From Marinobacter bryozoorum (GTDB lineage Bacteria; Pseudomonadota; Gammaproteobacteria; Pseudomonadales; Oleiphilaceae): a stretch of 64,000 nt of DNA. Shown one piece after another: positions 57,532 to 64,000 of the stretch (position 1 is its first letter; each line of letters starts with the position of its first letter). The notes beneath the pieces were generated by a model. The model made no database searches. It was not told where the DNA came from and saw nothing but the letters and a program-made list of their open reading frames with translations. A program made the position numbers and the translations under genes. Where the stretch lies: assembly GCF_023156245.1 (NCBI RefSeq), contig NZ_JAKZAH010000010.1, positions 38,369 through 102,368 on the forward strand, given 5' to 3'.

Positions 57532-58653
57532 ATGACTGCCTGGCCCATTCGCAACCCGATGCTGAAGGTGCTGCTGTTCATGCTTTGCGCTCTGCCCCCG
57601 GTGGCCCGCAGTGAAGCGCCAGCACCTGTGGAAGACTGGCAGGCGATCATCCGCAGCGCGCCCTACTGGAGCAGTCAGGGTGTCTTCAGCAATATCCTGG
57701 ATATCCGTCGCTGGGTGCTGGAAGAATCCGCTTATTGCTCGGACTCCGACCGCCACCTGTTGTTCGGTCACCGCGGCCAGTTCATCGGCTATATCAGCGA
57801 TGGAAAGACCAGCGCAGAAACCCAGCAAAAGCTGAACCAGCAGCGGGAAAAGCTTGCCCGCCAGGGTCGCGCCACCGGCTGGACACCAGGCGATGCCAAC
57901 ACCACCGGCTACCCCTTCGCCCTTGGCTGTGACCAGCCCCATGCACGGCTTAACGAGGCCCTGGATCGCTACCTGGGCAAGGCGCCCGCTGACCGCCTGT
58001 GGGGACGCTGGGACGACCTGGATTTCGCCAGCCAGGACGGCCCCGGCAACCTTCATGAAGCCCTTACCTATGTCTACGAGACGCGCCGGCAGCAACAGCG
58101 CCTGTCGCTGCCAGCGGAACTTCCCCGTTACCTGGCCGGCATGCTGCTGATCGAGAGCGGGGGACAAACCCGCGCCCATTCAGCGGCGGGTGCCCGGGGC
58201 ATCATGCAGCTTATGCCCGTCGTGCTCCGGGATTGCGGCGTGGCGGAGCGCAACCACTGGCACCGGCTGGCCCAGCTCGACTGTGCCATGAAGCTGATGA
58301 ACCACAATGCCCGGGTGCTGGAACCGGTGATCAACAAACACTTCCAGCAACTGCCGGAAGGCAAGCGCCAGCGTCTGTTTACCCTGTTGCTGATCCAGGC
58401 GTACCACGGCGGTGCCGCCCGCATAGGGCGCCTGATGGAAAACGAAGACCTGCGTGGCCCGGCCCGCTACTTTGCCAAACACCATGAACGCTTCAGTGCC
58501 GGCGATATCGCCTTTGGCATGGTGTTCCACAACCTCGGGCGGGATCGACTGGGGCTGGCATCGCTGTATTATGTGGCCGATGTAGAACTGGCAACCCAGG
58601 TCCTGTGCAACCAGCCCGCGCTGGCACAAACACCCTTCTGCCAGACGCCCTGA
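57532..58653 (+). CDS. Lytic transglycosylase, SLT domain, secreted
   Basis: A 373-residue periplasmic murein hydrolase. A signal peptide covers about residues 1-27. The catalytic domain (about 190-335) has the SLT signature MLLIESGGQTRAHSAAGARGIMQLMP, with the glutamate of ESGG as catalytic acid. The N-terminal part is not assigned. AGAGGA precedes the ATG. Confidence 0.88.
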   Translation: MTAWPIRNPMLKVLLFMLCALPPVARSEAPAPVEDWQAIIRSAPYWSSQGVFSNILDIRRWVLEESAYCSDSDRHLLFGHRGQFIGYISDGKTSAETQQKLNQQREKLARQGRATGWTPGDANTTGYPFALGCDQPHARLNEALDRYLGKAPADRLWGRWDDLDFASQDGPGNLHEALTYVYETRRQQQRLSLPAELPRYLAGMLLIESGGQTRAHSAAGARGIMQLMPVVLRDCGVAERNHWHRLAQLDCAMKLMNHNARVLEPVINKHFQQLPEGKRQRLFTLLLIQAYHGGAARIGRLMENEDLRGPARYFAKHHERFSAGDIAFGMVFHNLGRDRLGLASLYYVADVELATQVLCNQPALAQTPFCQTP

Positions 58654-58660
58654 CGTACTA

Positions 58661-59497
58661 GTGTCCCGTTTGGTTAATTCGCTGACCTACTGCGTGACGC
58701 TGGGTTCCCGGTCCGCCATTACCGTTGTGGAGAATGCCTTGCTGTCACTTCTGCCCCCGGGCCTGGCCCCGGAAATTGCCCTCATATTACTGGCATGCTC
58801 TACCCTGACTTCGCTGATCACGGCTGCCCTCGGCGCGGGTGGCGGGGTAATGCTGCTGGCCCTGATGGCCATGTGGGTGCCACCGGCGGCCATTATACCG
58901 GTCCAGGGCATGATCCAGCTGGGCTCCAATGCGGGGCGCATGGGCATGACCTGGCGCCACGTTGACTGGCGAGTAATTGCAGCCTTCGTGCCCGGCGTCC
59001 TTCTCGGCGCCGTGGCCGGGAGCCTTTTGCTGGTGCGCCTGCCAGCCTGGGTGTGGCAAGTGACCATCGCCGTATTCGTACTCTATCTGTGTTGGGGGCC
59101 AAAGCTGCCACCGCTGGCCATGGGGCGAACCGGGATTTTCGTAGCCTCGGCCCTTACCAGTTTTATCTCCCTGTTCGTTGGAGCCACGGGCCCGCTGGTA
59201 GCCGCCTTTATCAAGCAAATCCATACCGACCGGTTCACCACCGTGGCCACCTTTGCCACAGCCATGACCCTGCAGCACCTGCCCAAGGCCCTGGTGTTCG
59301 GCCTGGCCGGCTTTGTGTTCCGTGACTGGCTGTGGTTCCTGGCCGCCATGGTTGGCATGGGTTTCCTGGGCACCTGGCTGGGGCTGCATGTCCTGGGACG
59401 ATTGGGCAACCAGGCCTTTCAGCGTGTATTCAACCTGCTGCTGACCCTGCTGGCACTGCGACTGCTCTGGCTGGCCTGGCTGCAATGGGCGGGATAG
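58661..59497 (+). CDS. TauE/SafE family permease
   Basis: A 278-residue membrane protein with about eight helices of the sulfite exporter TauE/SafE family (LITAALGAGGGVMLLALMAMWVPPAAIIPVQG and the second-half TSFISLFVGATGPLVAAFI repeat). The start is uncertain: GTG 58661 opens the longest frame, but TTG 58739 would begin at the first helix. Substrate unknown. Confidence 0.83.
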   Translation: MSRLVNSLTYCVTLGSRSAITVVENALLSLLPPGLAPEIALILLACSTLTSLITAALGAGGGVMLLALMAMWVPPAAIIPVQGMIQLGSNAGRMGMTWRHVDWRVIAAFVPGVLLGAVAGSLLLVRLPAWVWQVTIAVFVLYLCWGPKLPPLAMGRTGIFVASALTSFISLFVGATGPLVAAFIKQIHTDRFTTVATFATAMTLQHLPKALVFGLAGFVFRDWLWFLAAMVGMGFLGTWLGLHVLGRLGNQAFQRVFNLLLTLLALRLLWLAWLQWAG

Positions 59498-59607
59498 GCC
59501 CTGATTACAGGGCGGGCTGGCCAGAGGCCAGCAGTCCCGGCTATGCTTGTTACAGTCAGGAATAACCTTAAGCACAAAGACCCAACCCGACCAACACAGG
59601 AGGCCCC

Positions 59608-59898
59608 ATGGCCAGCGATAACCTGCACGCCCCTCGCGAGAAACTGTCCAAGAAAACCCTGCACATGCACCATGCCATCGTGTCACTGATGGAAGAACTG
59701 GAAGCGGTTGACTGGTATCAGCAGCGGGCCGACGACTGTGATGATGAATCCCTGAAAGCCATCCTGCTGCACAATATGCGGGAAGAGATGGAACACGCCG
59801 CCATGGTCATCGAATGGCTGCGCCGGAACAATGACGACTTTGCCGGCTTCCTCAAGGAGTTCCTCTACAGCGAAGGGGACATTGTCGACCATCACTGA
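59608..59898 (+). CDS. Encapsulated-ferritin (EncFtn) family protein without encapsulin
   Basis: A 96-residue two-helix ferritin-like protein. The helix AIVSLMEELEAVDWYQQRADDC and MREEMEHAAMVIEWLRRNN match the encapsulated ferritin of Rhodospirillum rubrum closely. The iron ligands map with an offset of two: E30, E60 and H63, plus E29, E32 and Y37. Such proteins oxidise Fe2+ and normally act inside encapsulin shells. Here no encapsulin gene is adjacent, and the C-terminus (YSEGDIVDHH) has no visible shell-targeting peptide. GGAGGCCCC precedes the ATG. Confidence 0.88.
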   Translation: MASDNLHAPREKLSKKTLHMHHAIVSLMEELEAVDWYQQRADDCDDESLKAILLHNMREEMEHAAMVIEWLRRNNDDFAGFLKEFLYSEGDIVDHH

Positions 59899-59954
59899 TC
59901 GCTGCTGTTAGCCGGTCCAATCAGCCAGCCGGCACCTTCTGCGCCGTTTACCGC

Positions 59955-61919
59955 TCAGGCGTCGGCAGACGGCACCGCAACCACCTGGTTCCGTCCCCGG
60001 GCCTTGGCCGCATAGGCGCCCTCGTCGGCACGGGCCAGGGCTTCCCGGGGACTGCTGTCGCCGGCACTAAGGTCCGTCAGTCCGATACTCGCGGTCACAC
60101 CGAACTGACGCCCTTGCTGCGCCAGTTTCAGTTTCTCGATGTCCGACCGCACCTGTTCAGCCAGGCCCGTACCCCGATCCAGGCCGCAGGCCGGCAGCAG
60201 GATGGCGAATTCATCGCCGCCGAAGCGGGCCACGGCGTCGGTCTTGCGCACCGCCTGGCGGAGGATGTCGGCCAGTTTCCGCAACAGCTCATCCCCCAGC
60301 AAATGCCCGCCCTCATCGTTTACCGGCTTGAAGTGGTCCAGGTCGATCAGCATCAGTACGGTCGGCACCTCCAGAGTGGAAGCCTGCGCAAGCCACTTGA
60401 CCAGTTCGGCCGAGAAAGCCCTTCGGTTGAGCAGCCCCGTCAGGCTGTCGTGGGTAGCCTGCCATGACAATTGCTGTTCCTGGCGCCGGCGCTCGCTGTC
60501 ATCGCGGATCACGAAGACGAGGCGCTCATCCGGCTCGCCCCGGCTCACATGCAGCACGGTGATCTCCACATCCAGCGATTGGTCGCGCTGATTGCGAAGC
60601 ACCCCGTCCATGCCATGGATCTCGTCGCTGTCGAGGAAGTGTGCGGCGCTCCACTGCTCATGTCCGGTTTCGAAGCTCACCAGCTCGAATAAATGGGCGC
60701 CCACCAGGTCATCCACCCGACCAAGGAACGTCCCTGCAGCCAGGTTGGCATAGCGGATGTTGCCCAGGGTGTCGGTCATCACCACGCCTTCCTGCAGGGC
60801 ACCGAGAATGCTGTCGCCCCGCTGCTGTTCGGCCCGTAACCTGGCTTCCACCTCTGTACGGTCCGACATGACCCGGTTGAAGGCCTCGGCCAGTTCGCGG
60901 ATTTCCTGGTAGCCCACTTCCTCCACAGGCTGTTCCCGGATGCCCAGGTGTCGGGCGTGGATCTGGTCGGCCAGCTCCCGCAGGGGGTTCAGGTAACGCC
61001 GGAACAGGAAAAACGAGAACGGCAGCATCACCAGTACCACCATGATGGCGATCCAGGCCAGGTTCTCACCCAGCCGGTTGGCAGGCGCATAGGCGTCGTC
61101 CAGTGGCCAGGTGGCGGAGACAAACCAGGGCGCCATGTTCAGCTGCTGCACCGCCACCATGGCTGGCTCGCCGTCCCGCGACACGCCCTCGGTTACACCC
61201 TCGAAGCCCTCAGTCGCCGCCCGGTCAGCCGGGTTGTCTGGGGCCACCGTCTGTATGCCGCTGAGATAGCCTTCCTGCACCAGGACCAGGCCAGACCGGG
61301 AGGCCAGCGTAATATAACCTTCATTCCCGATACCGGTGGTGCTGATTTCACTGAGGAAGTTATTGGAGGTCAGTACAATGGAGCCTGAGAGCACGCCAAC
61401 CAGGGCGCCGTTATGGTCAAAAACCGGTGCCGTCATAACCACGGTGGGCAGCTCGCGGATATAGGAGGTAAAAGGTTCGGAAATCTGCGGAGTCAGTTGA
61501 TCAATCGTATCCCTGAAATAGGCCCTGCCGGAGAGGTTCGCGCCCTCCAGTTCGGCGACTTCAGGATAGCTTTCCAGCACCCGACCCTGCGGGTCGAACA
61601 GAAACAGGTGTTCAAACAGGTGGGAGACCGGCCGCTGGCGTTCCATGATCAGTCCCGAGAACTGGCGAAATGAGACCGCATCCATGCTCACCGCTGAGGC
61701 CGCCTCCGTAAGCACGCCGAAGCGCTCAATAAGCTTGCGGTCCAGCTCATAGGCCAGCATTTCAGCCACCGTGGCCACCTGGCTGCGGGCCTGCTCTTCG
61801 AGCTCCTGGCGGCTGATCGCCATGTTCACCAGGCTGACCGCCACCACGGTCAGCACGATGGCGCTGACAAACAGTGCCAGGCCACGGTTGGCCAGACGGT
61901 CAAACCAGGAACGGATCAA
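59955..61919 (-). CDS. Membrane-bound diguanylate cyclase with dCache-PAS-GGDEF
   Basis: A 654-residue signalling enzyme making c-di-GMP. Layout: TM1 (about 13-35), periplasmic dCache-type sensor (about 40-290), TM2 (about 292-313), HAMP-like linker, PAS (about 370-480) and GGDEF (about 490-650). The active motif FGGDEF is intact and the inhibitory I-site RKTD lies five residues before it. A TTG at 61919 preceded by AAGGGAGG is the likely start. Ligand unknown. Confidence 0.92.
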   Translation of the reverse strand: MIRSWFDRLANRGLALFVSAIVLTVVAVSLVNMAISRQELEEQARSQVATVAEMLAYELDRKLIERFGVLTEAASAVSMDAVSFRQFSGLIMERQRPVSHLFEHLFLFDPQGRVLESYPEVAELEGANLSGRAYFRDTIDQLTPQISEPFTSYIRELPTVVMTAPVFDHNGALVGVLSGSIVLTSNNFLSEISTTGIGNEGYITLASRSGLVLVQEGYLSGIQTVAPDNPADRAATEGFEGVTEGVSRDGEPAMVAVQQLNMAPWFVSATWPLDDAYAPANRLGENLAWIAIMVVLVMLPFSFFLFRRYLNPLRELADQIHARHLGIREQPVEEVGYQEIRELAEAFNRVMSDRTEVEARLRAEQQRGDSILGALQEGVVMTDTLGNIRYANLAAGTFLGRVDDLVGAHLFELVSFETGHEQWSAAHFLDSDEIHGMDGVLRNQRDQSLDVEITVLHVSRGEPDERLVFVIRDDSERRRQEQQLSWQATHDSLTGLLNRRAFSAELVKWLAQASTLEVPTVLMLIDLDHFKPVNDEGGHLLGDELLRKLADILRQAVRKTDAVARFGGDEFAILLPACGLDRGTGLAEQVRSDIEKLKLAQQGRQFGVTASIGLTDLSAGDSSPREALARADEGAYAAKARGRNQVVAVPSADA

Positions 61920-62074
61920 GCCGGGCCTCCCTTGCCGCTGGCGCAGTCTCCCCTGTCCAAATACATCATTAAAGGCAGGCCTTCTCTCCTTGGAATTCTC
62001 TGAATTACATCAACTTTGCAACAGTCTAACAGACCAGCCCCGCCCCTGCGCGGACTGCACGAACACTGGATCTT

Positions 62075-62093
62075 ACTAATAAAAATTGTTATC
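62075..62093 (+). promoter_or_regulatory. Candidate Fur box upstream of exbB-exbD-exbD-tonB
   Basis: ACTAATAAAAATTGTTATC matches the 19-bp Fur consensus at 13 positions. It lies 34 bp before the exbB start, so iron-repressed control is likely, as usual for TonB systems. Confidence 0.55.
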
Positions 62094-62126
62094 GTTTGCG
62101 TTAAATTATCCATCAGGACTGACACC

Positions 62127-62879
62127 ATGCCTGAATCTCCCCAACTTTCTGCTGCACAAAGCCCACTGGCGTCCCTGGTCGATACGGGCGGGCCGGTCAT
62201 GTATGTCCTGATCGCGCTGGCTGTTCTGGGCTTGCTCACATTTTTTTACCTGATCATCACCGGCACACTCTTCTCCCCCCGCTCAGGCGGTCGCGTCCGC
62301 CGAGATGTGGAACGGTGGCAGCAGGCCGGACGAACAAACATACCGGACCAGCCGGCGGGCTTTTTCGCTCGCTGTAATCCGATGCATGGCCTGGCCCGCC
62401 GGGCAATGAGCGGGGTCACCCAGCGCGAACCGGCCGACATGCTGCGGGAGAACCTGGCTCAGGGCGCTCAGAAGGCGCTGCAGCCATTTGAGGCGCCCCT
62501 GAAAATCATCGAAGTCATCGCCGCCCTGGCCCCGCTGCTGGGCCTGCTCGGTACCGTCATGGGCATGATGGAAGCCTTCAGCGCCATGGCGACAACGGAA
62601 GGGCGTGCCAGCGCCAGCCAGCTCAGCGGCGGCATTTACGAGGCCCTGAGCACCACCGCCGCCGGCCTGGTGATCGCGATTCCCTTCGCAGCCATCGCCG
62701 CCTGGTGTGAGTTCCGGCTGCGTCGCCTGAACAGCCAGATGAATGAACGGCTGCTGGGCATCCTCAATGCGGCCCAGACGGAAACCGTAGTGGACGCCCC
62801 CCGCAGTACCGCCCGGACTGCCGACAGCAGCAGCCAGCCCCCCTATCAGCCGGCCAGTGTCGCCCATGCCGCTGGTTAA
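62127..62879 (+). CDS. exbB: ExbB/TolQ-family proton channel subunit
   Basis: A 250-residue inner-membrane protein, the pentameric stator of TonB energisation. Helices near 23-45, then 125-150 (APLLGLLGTVMGMMEAFSAMA, the family signature) and 175-195. A hydrophilic C-terminal tail of about 40 residues is atypical. The ATG at 62127 follows CAGGACTGACACC. It overlaps exbD by 14 bp. Confidence 0.9.
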   Translation: MPESPQLSAAQSPLASLVDTGGPVMYVLIALAVLGLLTFFYLIITGTLFSPRSGGRVRRDVERWQQAGRTNIPDQPAGFFARCNPMHGLARRAMSGVTQREPADMLRENLAQGAQKALQPFEAPLKIIEVIAALAPLLGLLGTVMGMMEAFSAMATTEGRASASQLSGGIYEALSTTAAGLVIAIPFAAIAAWCEFRLRRLNSQMNERLLGILNAAQTETVVDAPRSTARTADSSSQPPYQPASVAHAAG

Positions 62880-63276
62880 GCCCAGACCCGCACGCCCCAT
62901 GCCCATCCGGATGACACCACTGATCGATGTGGTGTTCATCCTGCTGGTGTTCTTCATGGTCACCAGCTATTTGCTGCCCACCGGGTACCTGGAGCTGGAG
63001 AACGACACTGCAGAGGGTCGAGGTGGTGACGGCGAGCCCCTGCCCCAGCTACAACTCCAGGCGGATGGCCAGCTACAGTGGGACAGTCAGGACTGGAGCC
63101 TTGCCGAGGTTACTGAACGCCTCGCCAGTCAGGGGCAACAGGAGGTACGCCTGGCCACCGACGGCGACGTACCCCTGGATCAGTTCACCCGGACCCTGAG
63201 CACCCTCGACAGCGCCGGCATCAAGGCCCACTGGAAACGCACCGCACCGGACAGCCCCACTACACAACAACCATGA
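62866..63276 (+). CDS. exbD: ExbD, first copy, with intact proton-channel aspartate
   Basis: A 136-residue single-helix protein whose membrane segment IRMTPLIDVVFILLVFFMV carries the essential aspartate (D21, the D25 of E. coli ExbD). The periplasmic domain follows. It sits between exbB and a second exbD, with overlaps of 14 and 4 bp. The ATG at 62866 is preferred over a GTG three codons upstream. Confidence 0.9.
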   Translation: MPLVKPRPARPMPIRMTPLIDVVFILLVFFMVTSYLLPTGYLELENDTAEGRGGDGEPLPQLQLQADGQLQWDSQDWSLAEVTERLASQGQQEVRLATDGDVPLDQFTRTLSTLDSAGIKAHWKRTAPDSPTTQQP

Positions 63277-63682
63277 CACCACTGACCCCGGAACCCTTCG
63301 AAGACAGCAAGTCACTGCTGGAGCGCGTCGAAGACAGCCTGTTGCCGCTGATCAACCTGGTCTTCCTGCTGTTGATGTTTTTTATCGTGGCCGGGCAGCT
63401 GACCGATACTGTCTTGCCCGAACTGCCGGAAATGACGGCGGAAAACACCGACGAACAACCCGAGGCGGACCTGGTGGTGAATGAACAGGGGCAGTACCTG
63501 GTGGCCAACAAGCCCGTCACCCGAGAGGCCCTGGCTGATGCACTGCCTGCCCCTGATGAGGTGATGGAGCCGCTCCGGGTTGGGGCAGCAGGCGTTACCG
63601 CCATGAATGACCTGGAAGCGCTGTTCCGCGCACTGGAAGAGCTGGGGTACAGCGAGGTGATCCTGCTGACGGAGCCCGCGGA

Positions 63683-63686
<4 letters not shown>
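63273..63686 (+). CDS. ExbD, second copy, membrane aspartate replaced by asparagine
   Basis: A 137-residue ExbD-family protein. The membrane helix [19 protein letters not shown] aligns with PLIDVVFILLVFFM of the first copy, so the conserved proton-carrying aspartate is asparagine (N28). It overlaps both neighbours by four bases and is co-transcribed with exbB, exbD and tonB. It probably forms a heterodimer with the first copy. Confidence 0.88.

Positions 63687-64000
<314 letters not shown>

Overview
The window looks like part of the chromosome of a free-living, motile, respiratory marine gammaproteobacterium, most like Marinobacter. This rests on GC-rich, tightly packed genes, a periplasmic nitrate reductase, Na+-coupled transporters, a Mrp-type antiporter, chemoreceptors with sigma-28 promoters, and beta-oxidation genes. 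The genus is an inference from gene content; no 16S gene is present. No phage, transposase, tRNA, rRNA or CRISPR array was found.

From 1 to 16 kb is a catabolic region. It holds a truncated methylmalonate-semialdehyde dehydrogenase divergent from a LysR regulator, a thiolase plus glutaryl-CoA dehydrogenase pair, a two-subunit acyl-CoA dehydrogenase of the PimC/PimD type, a class II aldolase, a crotonase, an amidase and a complete TRAP transporter. Together they fit uptake and beta-oxidation of a dicarboxylic or related acid down to glutaryl-CoA and crotonyl-CoA. Nearly identical 17-nt palindromic sites precede the thiolase and the TRAP operon.

From 16 to 23 kb are two chemoreceptors with sigma-28 promoters, an SNF-family transporter, a DMT permease and a DUF1415 protein. 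Between the first receptor and the SNF gene lies an array of four long foldback elements. From 23 to 31 kb napEFDABC (periplasmic nitrate reductase) is divergent from modABC (molybdate uptake), which supplies the metal for NapA. A DUF4397 lipoprotein follows.

From 32 to 40 kb a ten-gene operon encodes a Mrp/Mbh-type cation/proton antiporter with three large antiporter-like subunits instead of the usual one or two. One of them lacks the conserved TM5 glutamate. From 40 to 55 kb are a DUF6279 lipoprotein, a MATE exporter, a solute-binding-like protein, an HPP protein, a third chemoreceptor, a thioesterase and degenerate HD-GYP pair, S-formylglutathione hydrolase, a CBS protein, an alanine/Na+ symporter, a 1-Cys peroxiredoxin, metNIQ with a large intergenic repeat inside the operon, and a frameshifted HDOD-GAF gene.

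From 55 to 64 kb are an unknown protein, an NylA-like amidase, a lytic transglycosylase, a TauE/SafE permease, an encapsulated-ferritin-like protein with no encapsulin, a GGDEF sensor, and an exbB-exbD-exbD-tonB operon cut by the window end inside a Glu-Pro repeat. The most unusual signals are the foldback array at 18 kb, the asymmetric ExbD pair, the three-subunit Mrp complex and the orphan EncFtn.
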